DNA of 64,000 nucleotides. Source: Cohnella sp. CFH 77786 (lineage in GTDB: Bacteria; Bacillota; Bacilli; Paenibacillales; Paenibacillaceae). This document shows, in pieces, positions 51,620-60,611 of this stretch (positions are counted from its first letter, which is position 1; every line of letters starts with the position of its first letter). The translations under genes and the position numbers were made by a program. The notes under the pieces were generated by a model, which worked only from the letters and a program-made list of their open reading frames with translations, was not told where the DNA came from and made no database searches. Location of the stretch: contig NZ_WJIB01000006.1 in the NCBI RefSeq assembly GCF_019400745.1, forward strand, positions 62,001 to 126,000, given 5' to 3'.

Positions 51620-52252
51620 TCATTCTCCCCATCTGTTGTACAAGTTGTGGGCGATCCCCATGTTGTCCATCACTTTGCCGACCAGAAAGCCGACGAGATC
51701 GTCGAGCGTTTGGGGTCCGTGATAAAATGCCGGCATGGCGGGAATGATCCTGACTCCGAGTCTTGCCAGCTTCAGCATGTTCTCCAAATGGATGGCGTTC
51801 AGCGGCGTTTCCCTGGGCACGAGGAGCAAGGGTCTGCCTTCCTTCATCATGACGTCCGCGGCCCGCGTGAGCAGGTTCGTCGACGCGCCGGCCGCGATCG
51901 CCGCCAGCGACCCCATGGAGCACGGGACGATCGCCATGCCCTCGCACAGAAAAGAACCGCTGGCAATGGACGCGCCGATGTCTCCGAGCGGATGGTAAAC
52001 CAAAGTTCCGTCCTGGACCGCTTCCCCGAATGCCGCTTGGAGCGCTTCCGTCCGTTTGGCTGCATTCCAGCCCAGCTCTTCCTTGAACACCCGCCATCCG
52101 GCTTCGCTCACAACAAGATGCACCTGAAAGCCGGCCTCCAAGAGCCGGCGGCACAGCGTAACGCCGTATACCGCGCCGCTGGCGCCCGTAATGCCGACGA
52201 CCCAGCGCTTGGGTCTGACCGTGAGGCTTGTCCCCTGTCCGGTTCCCCTCAC
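51620..52252 (-). CDS. ubiX: UbiX-type flavin prenyltransferase
   Basis: A 210-residue protein with VVGITGASGAVYGVTLCRRL (flavin site), SGSFLCEGMAIVPCSMGSLA and LLLVPRETPLNAIHLENML. UbiX makes prenylated FMN for UbiD-type decarboxylases; in the futalosine route a UbiD/UbiX-like pair (MqnL/MqnM) acts after prenylation, so this is the probable MqnM. The start is taken as GTG at 52252, a GTGA overlap with the prenyltransferase stop; a TTG at 52255 is possible. Confidence 0.88.
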   Translation of the reverse strand: MRGTGQGTSLTVRPKRWVVGITGASGAVYGVTLCRRLLEAGFQVHLVVSEAGWRVFKEELGWNAAKRTEALQAAFGEAVQDGTLVYHPLGDIGASIASGSFLCEGMAIVPCSMGSLAAIAAGASTNLLTRAADVMMKEGRPLLLVPRETPLNAIHLENMLKLARLGVRIIPAMPAFYHGPQTLDDLVGFLVGKVMDNMGIAHNLYNRWGE

Positions 52253-53124
52253 CAAGCTCTCACCACCACGAGGTCGATGAACGTAAACAAGAATACGACG
52301 GCGCTCAGCACCCCGTTCATCGTGAAGAAGGCGGCGTTCAGCTTGCTCAAGTCGTTCGGCTTCACCAGCCTGTGCTCATAGAGCAGCAACGCGCCGGCGA
52401 CCACGATCCCGGCGAAGTACCACCAGCTGAGATCCGTCATGATAAGCAGCAGGGCGAAGCCGACCGCGGTCAGCGAGTGGAACATTCGGGCGATGCCGAG
52501 TCCGCGGGCGATGCCGAACCGCGCCGGAATGGAATAAAGCCCTTCCTTGCGGTCGAACTCGACGTCCTGGCAAGCATAAATCACGTCGAACCCCGCGGTC
52601 CACAGCGCAACCGTTACGTACAGAATCAAGGACGGCAGCGTGACTTCCCCCGTCACGGCAACCCAGCCGCCCAATGGGGCGAGTCCGATCGTCAGTCCGA
52701 GCACGACGTGGCAGAGCCAGGTGAACCGTTTGGTATAAGAATAAATGACCATCATGAAGACCGCGATCGGGAGCAGCTTGACCGACAGCGAATTGAGATT
52801 CGAAGCCGCCCAGAACAGCATGAAGAAAGAGACGATGATGAACAGAAGCACTTCGCCCGACTTGAGCAGACCGGCGGGCAATGCCCGCACCGCCGTTCTC
52901 GGGTTCTTCGCGTCGATGGCTTTGTCGATCAGCCGGTTCAGTCCCATGGCCGCGCTTCGCGCCCCGACCATCGCGAGCAGGATCCAGCCGATTTCTTGCC
53001 ACTCCGGAAGCCGGCGCTGGGCCGTCACCGCTCCGAGAATGGCGCCGACGAAGGCGAACGGAAGAGCGAAAAGGGTATGCTCGAATTTGATCATGTCCAG
53101 AAAAATTCGGATTTTGCGGATCAT
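52249..53124 (-). CDS. mqnP: UbiA-family prenyltransferase (probable MqnP)
   Basis: A 291-residue membrane protein with eight to nine helices. The two Asp-rich motifs are NRLIDKAIDAKNPRT (about residues 63-77) and CQDVEFDRKEG (about 187-197). It attaches a polyprenyl chain to an aromatic acid; beside mqnA and ubiX the likely substrate is 1,4-dihydroxy-6-naphthoate. By sequence alone it would be called a 4-hydroxybenzoate prenyltransferase, which this organism should not need. Start overlaps menG by four bases. Confidence 0.88.
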   Translation of the reverse strand: MIRKIRIFLDMIKFEHTLFALPFAFVGAILGAVTAQRRLPEWQEIGWILLAMVGARSAAMGLNRLIDKAIDAKNPRTAVRALPAGLLKSGEVLLFIIVSFFMLFWAASNLNSLSVKLLPIAVFMMVIYSYTKRFTWLCHVVLGLTIGLAPLGGWVAVTGEVTLPSLILYVTVALWTAGFDVIYACQDVEFDRKEGLYSIPARFGIARGLGIARMFHSLTAVGFALLLIMTDLSWWYFAGIVVAGALLLYEHRLVKPNDLSKLNAAFFTMNGVLSAVVFLFTFIDLVVVRAW

Positions 53125-53843
53125 ACCCCGTCATTTCCCTTCGTACCGATGTGCAGCGCCGCGACGCCTCCGGTTAACGGATAGGCTCGGACGTTCTTCA
53201 GCCCCGCCCCGCGGAACCGCTCCGCCAGCTGCTGCAGATCCGGAAACACCGCCAGTGATTCCGGCAGCCACCGGTATTGATCGTATTTTTTGACCAGCCA
53301 CTTCCCGATCAGGGGAAGCAGCTTCTCGAAATAAAAATAATAAAGGCCCTTAAAGGGCTGCCAGTCGGGCTTCGATAATTCCAGACAGACGACTTTGCCG
53401 CCCGGCTTCACGACGCGTTTCATCTCGCGCAGCACCTGGTCGATGTCCGGCACGTTGCGAAGACCGAATCCGATCGTCACGAAGTCGAAGGAATTGTCCG
53501 GAAACGGAAGCGACATCGCGTTCCCTTCGACGAGCTTGATCTTGTCCGTAAGGCCGAGCTTGTCGATCTTCGCCTGTCCGACGGCCAGCATGCTTTGACT
53601 GAAATCAAGGCCCACGGTCTCGGCTCCGCCGCTGGCTTTGGCGAGCGCGATCGTCCAATCCGCCGTGCCGCAGCACAAGTCAAGCGACGTCTGGGCGGGC
53701 TTCACGTCCATCTTGCGCATCGCGAACTTTCGCCAAGCCTTGTGGCGACGGAAGCTAAGAATATCGTTCATCATGTCGTACTTGGGAGCGATGCTCTCGA
53801 ATACGGCGTGTACGTGTTGTTTCGAGTCGACGTCCGTTCTCAT
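53121..53843 (-). CDS. menG: demethylmenaquinone methyltransferase
   Basis: A 240-residue UbiE/MenG methyltransferase giving menaquinone. YDMMNDILSFRRHKAWRKFA near residue 20, LDLCCGTADWTIALAKA (SAM site, about 54-70), TIGFGLRNVPDIDQVLREM and CLELSKP are diagnostic. It follows hepS by four bases and couples to mqnP. Confidence 0.96.
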   Translation of the reverse strand: MRTDVDSKQHVHAVFESIAPKYDMMNDILSFRRHKAWRKFAMRKMDVKPAQTSLDLCCGTADWTIALAKASGGAETVGLDFSQSMLAVGQAKIDKLGLTDKIKLVEGNAMSLPFPDNSFDFVTIGFGLRNVPDIDQVLREMKRVVKPGGKVVCLELSKPDWQPFKGLYYFYFEKLLPLIGKWLVKKYDQYRWLPESLAVFPDLQQLAERFRGAGLKNVRAYPLTGGVAALHIGTKGNDGV

Positions 53844-53847
53844 GCGT

Positions 53848-54720
53848 TCACCCCAATTCCTTCAGCGCGGCCGCCGGCTTGGGACCGCCGGCGGACAGAA
53901 ACGGCTCGATCAGCGGCTGCAGCTCGCGAACGAGCTTGTCCGAAGGAAACCGACCCACCAGCTCCCTCAATTGAACAGCGGATTGCCGGAGCAAACCGCC
54001 CAGCTTCTCGGCGACGCCGTATTTATCCATCAAGTGGCGGATGAGGCTGCTGTCATCCCGGTTTTCCCTCAGCGCCCGCTGGTCTTCCTCCGTGCCCTCC
54101 TGCATGACATGCCAGAAGCCCCAGCCCCTGCCCGGCGCCGCTTCCGTTTCCCGCAGCTCCTGAAGCAGCACCTCGCAGCGGCAATAGCGCTCCACCAGCT
54201 CCGGCCACAGCCGTTCGTACAAGCCGTGCATGAACCCGGTGAACGACAGGAACAGGCCGGATTTGATCTCCGCCCCGTAATGGACATACTCTTCCGCGCC
54301 CAGCTTAAGCTGTTTCATTTTCGAATAGACGTTCATCTTGATCCGGTTCAAGTCGCAGATGGCCTCGCTCAGCAGGCGCACGGCTTCGATTTGTCCCGCT
54401 TGGGAGAGCAAGTGGTAGAACCGGCTGCTGAAATAATCGCCCGCCAGCACCTTCAGCTGCCTGGAACGCATGGCCGGCATGCCGTTCTTGGCGTCCGCGG
54501 GGCCGTTCTCCACCATGTCGTGCGTATCCAGGCCCATCTGGACGAGGGATGCGACCAGGGCCAACAGCTCCCGGTGCGAGGCCGCGGACGGCTGCTGGCT
54601 GAGCACCGCGTGCAGCAGCCGAACCCGTCCGGAAGGAAATCCCGGCAGCTCCGTGTGAAGGGAGATCATGTCATGGTTCATATATTTGTGGGCCAACTGT
54701 TCAACCCGGTACCTTGTCAT
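53848..54720 (-). CDS. hepS: heptaprenyl diphosphate synthase component I
   Basis: A 290-residue protein with the features of the non-catalytic subunit HepS: VASLVQMGLDTHDMVENG and VLAGDYFSSRFYHLLSQAG. It lacks Asp-rich catalytic motifs and works with HepT. In Bacillus hepS-menG-hepT are consecutive; here three mqn-type genes separate menG from hepT. Confidence 0.88.
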   Translation of the reverse strand: MTRYRVEQLAHKYMNHDMISLHTELPGFPSGRVRLLHAVLSQQPSAASHRELLALVASLVQMGLDTHDMVENGPADAKNGMPAMRSRQLKVLAGDYFSSRFYHLLSQAGQIEAVRLLSEAICDLNRIKMNVYSKMKQLKLGAEEYVHYGAEIKSGLFLSFTGFMHGLYERLWPELVERYCRCEVLLQELRETEAAPGRGWGFWHVMQEGTEEDQRALRENRDDSSLIRHLMDKYGVAEKLGGLLRQSAVQLRELVGRFPSDKLVRELQPLIEPFLSAGGPKPAAALKELG

Positions 54721-54838
54721 TCTTCAGCCTCCGAACATGGGGCCGTCCCGATCGTCCTAACCGTCGGAGAACGGCTTCATGATTTTATCTATTATAACAT
54801 AACCCCGATGACGCCGCATAAGACACCTCGGTTGTTCA

Positions 54839-55387
54839 TCAATTTGCTATATTTCGAATCCAGCGTTCTCCGGCCGGCGTAACGGACAGCCCCGCGGCCC
54901 CGGCAAAAGCCGCTTCGGCCCCGGCTTGCGGCCGCGCGAGGCGTTCAAGCCTTTCCAGCCGTTTGCCCGTCCACTCGTCCCGGCTCGGGGCTCCATAGAA
55001 CAACAGCGTCTTCCTGCCGTTCGTTTCCAGGTATACCCGGATCAGCGTCCGATGAACGTTCCCGGTTTCGCCGAACGCAAAGCGGAGCAGCCCGGCCATG
55101 TCGCTCCAGAGGGAATCGTCACCCCGAACGCCATTCCTCAAGGTCAGATCGATCGTCAGGATCGAGTGGTCCCAGCCGACCTTCGTGATTCGGTGGTTCA
55201 ACCGGAGACTCGCCACGGCATCCGCGAGATTGTCGTCCGAGATCGTCATCCCGCCTTCCGGGACCGATACCGCCGCGGCCTCCCGAAGCTCCTGGACGCG
55301 GGGCTCCGCCGCGGGAAGTCTCCCCAGCGCCAGCATGGCGGCAAGGGCCGCGAACGACGACAAGATCAGCATCCGGATGTGGGACAT
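54839..55387 (-). CDS. exported or membrane-anchored protein of unknown function
   Basis: A 182-residue protein with an N-terminal hydrophobic segment (MLILSSFAALAAMLALGRL) and an outer domain. VPEGGMTISDDNLADAVASL and VGWDHSILTIDLTLRNG suggest an alpha/beta fold. The ATG at 55387 was chosen for GAAGGAG ten bases upstream; earlier ATGs lack a ribosome site. It lies between mtrB and hepS, where B. subtilis has no gene. I recognise no family. Confidence 0.65.
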   Translation of the reverse strand: MSHIRMLILSSFAALAAMLALGRLPAAEPRVQELREAAAVSVPEGGMTISDDNLADAVASLRLNHRITKVGWDHSILTIDLTLRNGVRGDDSLWSDMAGLLRFAFGETGNVHRTLIRVYLETNGRKTLLFYGAPSRDEWTGKRLERLERLARPQAGAEAAFAGAAGLSVTPAGERWIRNIAN

Positions 55388-55579
55388 GCGCGGTCGTCTC
55401 CTTCCGTTCGGAAGTCTCTGCATATCCCATTGTACATATCGAGAAGGCAAGCTATGCCTGCCCCCCTCCGCCTATTCTTTCGTCGGCACAAGAAGGTCTG
55501 CCTTTTCTATTCGACACCAATCAACAAATTCCTTCGTCCATCGGCAACGCTCGGGTTACCGGTCCGGTTGCCGGAACAG

Positions 55580-55605
55580 AAAAAGGGACCTTATCCCGGT
55601 CCCTT
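55580..55605 (-). terminator. intrinsic terminator after mtrB
   Basis: AAGGGACC/GGTCCCTT with a seven-base loop runs into TTTCTG on the minus strand, 21 bases past the mtrB stop. Confidence 0.8.
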
Positions 55606-55626
55606 CGGCAATCAACCGCATGATTC

Positions 55627-55848
55627 CTATGCATCCGTATCCAGCGTTCCGAACTTGGTCATCACGGTCGCTTTGCCCCGGATCTTAATGGCGGACGTGT
55701 GCTCGGTGAATTGGGCGATCAGCACTTCTCCCCGGTCGAGTTTCTCGGTATGGTGGAATTTCGTGTCCGACCCCCGCGTGAGCCCGATCACTTGGACGCC
55801 GCCTTCTTTGGCTTTTATGACAACGTACTCCGCTTGGTTCGATTCCAT
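55627..55848 (-). CDS. mtrB: trp RNA-binding attenuation protein (TRAP)
   Basis: A 73-residue TRAP subunit. [39 protein letters not shown] and [16 protein letters not shown] are almost identical to the Bacillus protein, including the Lys/Lys/Arg residues that grip GAG triplets and the loop that binds tryptophan. Eleven subunits form a ring. Its target leader is ten kilobases downstream in the same direction. folE (mtrA), which precedes mtrB in B. subtilis, is replaced here by tRNA-Pro and hup. Confidence 0.97.
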   Translation of the reverse strand: MESNQAEYVVIKAKEGGVQVIGLTRGSDTKFHHTEKLDRGEVLIAQFTEHTSAIKIRGKATVMTKFGTLDTDA

Positions 55849-55869
55849 CGCCCGCTGGCCTCCTTCTAG

Positions 55870-55901
55870 AAAAAGAAGACGACCGGTTCGCGATCGTCTT
55901 C
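55870..55901 (-). terminator. intrinsic terminator after tRNA-Pro
   Basis: GAAGACGA/TCGTCTTC with an 11-base loop is followed by TTTTTC on the minus strand, just past the tRNA and before mtrB. Confidence 0.8.
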
Positions 55902-55916
55902 GTCGGCGTTATGTAA

Positions 55917-55993
55917 TGGTCGAGACGACAGGATTTGAACCTGCAACCTCACCCACCCCAAGGGTGCGCGCTACCAGATTGCGCTACGTCTCG
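55917..55993 (-). tRNA. trnP: tRNA-Pro (anticodon TGG)
   Basis: A 77-base cloverleaf: acceptor CGAGACG/CGTCTCG, D arm TAGCGCAATCTGGTAGCGCG, anticodon arm CACCCTTGGGGTG with TGG, T arm with GGTTCAAATCC, discriminator A and an encoded CCA end. Confidence 0.97.
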
Positions 55994-56087
55994 TCGGCTT
56001 CCATTATCGGCACCGATTGAGTATAGCACAGGCCCAAACCTGAGCGCAACCCCCAAACCATCACAAAATCAAGCAAAAAACCATGTT

Positions 56088-56360
56088 TTATTTAATGCCT
56101 TCTTTTAACGCCTTGCCCGGCTTGAAAGCGGGAATTTTCCCGGCGGGGATTTCGATTTCGTCACCGGTCTGCGGATTGCGTCCCTTGCGGGCGGAGCGCT
56201 CGCGCACTTCGAAGTTGCCGAAGCCGACGAGCTGCACTTTGTCGCCGTTCTGCAACGCTTCCGAGATCACGTCGAACACGGCGTCCACCGCTTGCGTGGC
56301 ATCCTTCTTGGACAGGTCGGTCAACTCGGCTACTTTCGCGATCAGTTCGGTTTTGTTCAT
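56088..56360 (-). CDS. hup: DNA-binding protein HU
   Basis: A 90-residue HU/HBsu: [20 protein letters not shown] at the start and the DNA-bending arm [20 protein letters not shown] with its conserved Pro. A GGGAGGTG lies ahead of the ATG at 56360; six further in-frame residues upstream are not translated. Promoter TTGAAA-18-TATAAT is visible. Its place after spoIVA follows Bacillus, with an ABC importer inserted between. Confidence 0.96.
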   Translation of the reverse strand: MNKTELIAKVAELTDLSKKDATQAVDAVFDVISEALQNGDKVQLVGFGNFEVRERSARKGRNPQTGDEIEIPAGKIPAFKPGKALKEGIK

Positions 56361-56418
56361 GGCCTTCACCTCCCACAACGGAACGTGGCTTAGTAACTGT
56401 TTATCCGTTTCATCAGAA

Positions 56419-56448
56419 ATTATACACGCGCAAAACCCGAAGTTTCAA
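56419..56448 (-). promoter_or_regulatory. sigma-A promoter of hup
   Basis: Minus strand TTGAAA (56448-56443), 18-base spacer, TATAAT (56424-56419), 59 bases upstream of the ATG. Confidence 0.65.
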
Positions 56449-56462
56449 GCCGGACGCGAGGT

Positions 56463-57449
56463 TCAAGCCCTTTTTCTGTTCAGGTGGATGAACGTGACGG
56501 CCAAGGCGAGCACAAGCACGATCCCTTTGATGATATCGTTCTTGTAATAATCCACGTTCATCATCGTTAATCCGTTCACCATAACCCCCATGAGAACGGC
56601 ACCGAAAAAAGTGCCGATAATGTTTGGACGGCCTGCGGCGAACACGGAATAGCCCACGAAGACGGCGGCGACGGAGTCCATCAGCATGGGAGCTCCGGCG
56701 TCGATCTGACCCGAGCCGATCCGTGCCGCGAACAGAATGCCTCCGATGGAAGCGAAAACGGCCGAAGCGACGTAAGCAAGCGTACGCACTTTTTTCACGC
56801 GGAGCCCCGACAACCTGGCCGCTTCCTCGTTGCCTCCCGTCATGATCATTTGGCGGCCCCAGCGCGTGTATTTGAAGAAAACGTGAGCGCCGGCGACGGC
56901 AATGACCATCAGGATGACGGGAAACGGGACGCCCAGCAGCTTGCCCTGCCCGATCCACAGAAACGGCTTCAACATGACGCCGGGGGCCGTAGTGCCGTCC
57001 TGCAAAGGCATGTTGTTGTAAATGGAGTAGCCTTTGGTATAGGTCTTGTGGATGCCGTTCACGATGTACATGACCGCGAGCGTGGCGAGCAGATCCGGGA
57101 TCCGGATCTTGACGATGAGGAAAGCGTTCAACAGCCCGACGGCGGCGCCGACGAGCAGCGGGACGATCAGCACGACCGCCAGCGGCATTTCGTACCATAC
57201 CATAAGCGTTGCCGTCAGCACCGTGGACAGCGACATCGAGGCCCCGACGGACAGGTCGAATCCGTCCACCGTCAGCGAAATCGTGACTCCGATGGCGACG
57301 AACGTGACGATGGAAATCGCTCGCAGGATGTCCATCATGTTGTCGAACGTGAAGAAGGCCTCTCTCGACAGCGAAAAGAACAGGATGACAAGTCCGATGA
57401 AAATCAAGGTGCCATATCGGAACGTAAAATGGAGCAAACGGTTTTTCAA
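56463..57449 (-). CDS. ribose-type ABC transporter permease
   Basis: A 328-residue RbsC-family permease with about nine helices. ITISLTVDGFDLSVGASMSL-like text near residue 60 (VDGFDLSVGA) and GGNEEAARLSGLRVKKVR (cytoplasmic coupling loop, about 215) are the family marks; VFVGYSVFAAGRPNIIGTF follows. The start is a TTG at 57449, two bases after the ATPase stop, with AGAGGA upstream; the open frame further up is a shadow of the ATPase gene. Confidence 0.88.
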   Translation of the reverse strand: MKNRLLHFTFRYGTLIFIGLVILFFSLSREAFFTFDNMMDILRAISIVTFVAIGVTISLTVDGFDLSVGASMSLSTVLTATLMVWYEMPLAVVLIVPLLVGAAVGLLNAFLIVKIRIPDLLATLAVMYIVNGIHKTYTKGYSIYNNMPLQDGTTAPGVMLKPFLWIGQGKLLGVPFPVILMVIAVAGAHVFFKYTRWGRQMIMTGGNEEAARLSGLRVKKVRTLAYVASAVFASIGGILFAARIGSGQIDAGAPMLMDSVAAVFVGYSVFAAGRPNIIGTFFGAVLMGVMVNGLTMMNVDYYKNDIIKGIVLVLALAVTFIHLNRKRA

Positions 57450-57451
57450 GG

Positions 57452-58969
57452 TTATTCCTCTCTTCCCGCGCTGGCGTAATAAAGCAGGTTCTCCTGCGTC
57501 GCTTCCCCGCGGCCGAATTGTTTGACGATGACGCCGTCGCACATGACGAGTATGCGGTCCGCGAGACCGATCGCCTCGGCGAATTCGCAAGTCAAATACA
57601 GGACCGCCTTGCCTTGGCGGGCCAGCTCGCCGATGATGCGGAAAATGTCGCTTTTCGCGCCGACGTCGACGCCCTTGGTCGGCTCGTCGAACAGGAACAC
57701 TTTCGCGTCCGTCGCCGTCCATTTGCCAATCGCGACTTTCTGCTGGTTGCCGCCGCTCAAATAAGCGGTCAGTTGCCCGAGGCCCGGCGTTTTGATGCCG
57801 AGGCCGGCTACCGTGCCGATGCCGTGCCTGCGTTCGGCGGACCCGGATACGAAACCGAGCCGGCTGATCGATTTGAGGATCGGCAGGCTCAGGTTGTGGA
57901 GCACCGATTCGCGTACGAGGATGCCTTCCTTGCGGCGCTCTTCCGGCACGAGGGCGAACCCGGAGCCGATGGCGGCCGCCGGGGAGCGGAGGTCGGCAGG
58001 CTTGCCGTCTACCGTCACGGTTCCCCGCTCGGCTCGATCCGCTCCGAACAGCAGTCTCGACAGCTCCGTTTTGCCCGCGCCGACCAAGCCGACCACCGCG
58101 ACCACTTCGCCCGCCCGGACGTCGAGATCGACGCCGCGCACCCGAGTGCCCGCAGCCAGATCCCGCACCGACAGCACGACTTCCCCGATGTCGGCTTGCA
58201 GCTTCGGATATTCCTCCTCGAAGCTTCGTCCGAGCATCGCGCGAACGACCCCATGGGTGTCGGTTTCCTCGCTCGGCTTGGTCCACACCCGTTGCCCGTC
58301 TCGCATGACGGTGATTTCATCTGCGATCCGGAACACTTCCGGCAGCCGGTGGGAAATGAAGACGACCCCGATGCCGTCCCGCTTTAGCCCCTCCATGATG
58401 CGGAACAGCGTCTCCGCCTCTTCCAGGCTGAGCGGAGCGGTCGGCTCGTCGAGAATGACGAACTTCGCGTTCATAGACAGCAGGCGCGCGATCAGGACGA
58501 GCTGCTTCTCGGCCAACGTCAGGTCGCGCACCAGCTTGCGGGTGGACAGCGCGAGGCCGATCCGCTCCAGCACGCCGGCGGCTTCTCCGTGCACGGTTCC
58601 CCAGCGTACCCACCCGCTGCCTGACGAGGAAGCGAGCTTGTCCAGCATGATGTTCTCGCCCACCGTAAGATGGGGAACCAGCGAAGTATCGACTTCCTGG
58701 TACACGCAATGGATGCCCGCCCGCTTGGCTTCTGCAGGAGACCGTAGCGCGACCGGTTTGCCGTCGATTTCGACCGCTCCTTCATCGGATGGGTACGCAC
58801 CCGACAAAATTTTCATCAGCGTGCTTTTGCCGGCGCCGTTCGCGCCGAGCAAGGCGTGGATTTGCCCGCCGCGCAGCGTGAAATCGACGCCGTTCAGCGC
58901 GGGCACCCCGGCGAACGCCTTGGCGATGCCCCGCATGCGCAGAACGCTGGCGTTTTCTTTCGCTCCCAT
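57452..58969 (-). CDS. ribose-type ABC transporter ATP-binding protein (double domain)
   Basis: A 505-residue RbsA/MglA-type protein with two ABC domains. The first has Walker A GANGAGKST (about 41-49) and signature region RDLTLAEKQLVLIARLL with DEPTAPLS; the second has the degenerate GLVGAGKTE loop and LSGGNQQKVAIGKW with DEPTKGVDVGA. The ATG at 58969 has AAGGAGAG nine bases upstream. It energises import of a sugar or nucleoside-like substrate with the permease next to it. Confidence 0.92.
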   Translation of the reverse strand: MGAKENASVLRMRGIAKAFAGVPALNGVDFTLRGGQIHALLGANGAGKSTLMKILSGAYPSDEGAVEIDGKPVALRSPAEAKRAGIHCVYQEVDTSLVPHLTVGENIMLDKLASSSGSGWVRWGTVHGEAAGVLERIGLALSTRKLVRDLTLAEKQLVLIARLLSMNAKFVILDEPTAPLSLEEAETLFRIMEGLKRDGIGVVFISHRLPEVFRIADEITVMRDGQRVWTKPSEETDTHGVVRAMLGRSFEEEYPKLQADIGEVVLSVRDLAAGTRVRGVDLDVRAGEVVAVVGLVGAGKTELSRLLFGADRAERGTVTVDGKPADLRSPAAAIGSGFALVPEERRKEGILVRESVLHNLSLPILKSISRLGFVSGSAERRHGIGTVAGLGIKTPGLGQLTAYLSGGNQQKVAIGKWTATDAKVFLFDEPTKGVDVGAKSDIFRIIGELARQGKAVLYLTCEFAEAIGLADRILVMCDGVIVKQFGRGEATQENLLYYASAGREE

Positions 58970-59005
58970 ATGGGCCTCTCTCCTTTCCGCCATTATACTA
59001 GATTT

Positions 59006-59290
59006 CCCCCGAAGTGACGTGATGCTCTGATGTTATCCGTTCATTATCTCGGAGCCTATGGCGTCCTGAGCGGTGTCCGTACCAAGGGCCGCCATTCTAC
59101 TTTGGCGGGAAAACCTCCCGCAATTCTCGATCTTTTCGCGGATTTTGGGAAAATAGCGGGAAAAACACCCGCTAAAATCGGGGCAAAACCCGATTTCTGC
59201 GTGAAGCTCCGAAAGGAGTGGGCAATTTTCTCCCACTAATCATACGCTATAGGCCAAAACGCAAAAATAGTGGGAGGTTTTCCTATTATT
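59006..59290. repeat. diverged palindromic units of about 51-bp period between transporter genes
   Basis: 59006-59045 resembles the left part of the CCCC-AAAGTGACG element. Then GGCGGGAAAACCTCCCGC (59104), TAGCGGGAAAAACACCCGCTA (59154), AGTGGGCAATTTTCTCCCACT (59217) and AATAGTGGGAGG (59267) follow with steps of 51, 62 and 52 bases; each can form a hairpin. The whole gap 58970-59421 is otherwise gene-free except for a terminator. Confidence 0.75.
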
Positions 59291-59373
59291 CACCGAGTCT
59301 GTGCGAAGGGCGCCGATCGAAGTGGACATTTAATACTTCGCCCCGCCGAAAACTTTCAAATCTTGATCCGGAA

Positions 59374-59401
59374 CAAAAACGGCGCGGTTGTTGGCCGCGC
59401 C
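59374..59401 (-). terminator. intrinsic terminator after the binding-protein gene
   Basis: GGCGCGG/CCGCGCC with a seven-base loop runs into GTTTTTG on the minus strand, 21 bases past the stop, so the binding protein can be made in excess of ATPase and permease. Confidence 0.85.
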
Positions 59402-59421
59402 GCCCCATTTTTGCGTTACCG

Positions 59422-60564
59422 TTACTTGCCGACCGATGCTTCGAGAGCTTTCAGGTAGTCCGTATTGCCTGCGTCGCTCTGTCCCCAGCCTTGAACGTAC
59501 TGAGCCAGATCGGCCGTCGTCACGGCTTTGTCTTTCGGGAGCATGTCCCGGTGCACGAAGACCGGCTCCAGCTCGACCGTCGCGTCCGTCGTGTCGCCAT
59601 GCAGCTTTTGGTAGAGGTAACGGACTTGCACGGTGCCGATCGAAGACGGGTCTACCGCCGCGGAAGCGACCCACGGGCTCGTCGGATCCTGGATCATTTT
59701 CAGGTCCTCGTCGCTCAGATCGATGCCGTAGATTTTGATTTCGTCGCGTCCCGCTTGCTTGATGGCGTTGGCCGCTCCTTTGGCGAACTCGTCCCAGGAC
59801 GCCCATACCGCCGCGATGTCGCCTTTGTTCGGATATTGCTTGAGGACGGCTTCCAGCTTGTTCTGCGTATCGAGCTGCGGATTGCTGGCGTCGCCGAACG
59901 CCGCGACTTCCTTGAGGTCCGGATATTTCTCCTGGAACTTCTTATAGGAAATTTGCCGGCTCTCCATCGGAGGGAAACCCGCAACCCATACTTTCACGAT
60001 GTTGCCTTTGCCGCCCGTATCCTTCGCCAATTGCTCAAGCGTCAGCTCGGCGAGCTTCTGGTCGTTCTGCGCCAGATTGGTTACGCCTTCGATGCCGTTC
60101 AAAGCGGAGTCGAACGCCACGACCGGGATTTTCGCTTCCAACGCTTTGTTCACGCCTGCCGTCAGCGCGCCCGGATCGCCGTGGTCGATCAGGATGCCGT
60201 CGAATTTCTGGGTCACCGCGGAATCGAGGTTGGCCGCCATCTTGTTAAGATCGTTGTCCGAACCGAGGACGGTCAATACGCCTCCGAACTTCTCCACTTG
60301 CTTCTTGACGCCGTCAATGTATTGCGCGGAGAACGTGCCGGTGTTCAGACGCATGATCAAGGCGATTTTCTTGCCTTTCAGCGCTGCGATGCCTGCGTCG
60401 GCGCCCGAGGAACCCGATGGCGAAGCGGATGCCGATTCGCTGGGGGAAGCCGATGCCGAAGGCGAGCTTCCTCCGGTTTCTTCTTTCTTCCCGCATGCCG
60501 CGATCGCGAGCGCGAACGCCAGAATCAACGACAGCAGGGCAAATGTCTGTTTTCTCTTAGCCAT
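59422..60564 (-). CDS. substrate-binding lipoprotein of a ribose-type ABC importer
   Basis: A 380-residue lipoprotein. The lipobox is IAAC with Cys at about residue 24, followed by a Ser/Ala/Pro-rich linker (about 33-55) and a periplasmic-binding-protein type I domain: KKIALIMRLNTGTFSAQYID, KFDGILIDHGDPGALT and KIPVVAFDSALNG. The permease and ATPase genes lie 450 bases further on. The substrate is unknown; the group covers ribose, galactose, autoinducer-2 and other sugars. ATG at 60564 has GGGGAGG upstream. Confidence 0.9.
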   Translation of the reverse strand: MAKRKQTFALLSLILAFALAIAACGKKEETGGSSPSASASPSESASASPSGSSGADAGIAALKGKKIALIMRLNTGTFSAQYIDGVKKQVEKFGGVLTVLGSDNDLNKMAANLDSAVTQKFDGILIDHGDPGALTAGVNKALEAKIPVVAFDSALNGIEGVTNLAQNDQKLAELTLEQLAKDTGGKGNIVKVWVAGFPPMESRQISYKKFQEKYPDLKEVAAFGDASNPQLDTQNKLEAVLKQYPNKGDIAAVWASWDEFAKGAANAIKQAGRDEIKIYGIDLSDEDLKMIQDPTSPWVASAAVDPSSIGTVQVRYLYQKLHGDTTDATVELEPVFVHRDMLPKDKAVTTADLAQYVQGWGQSDAGNTDYLKALEASVGK

Positions 60565-60611
60565 GAATTCTTTTCCTCCCCATCTTGCTTGTCCCATGAA
60601 ACTAGAATTAC

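Noticed and set aside
52249-53124. Ubiquinone pathway (UbiA/UbiX/UbiE) genes
   Set aside because: The names fit by similarity, but a Firmicute with mqnA, hepST and a menaquinol reductase uses menaquinone; the futalosine-route reading explains all genes.
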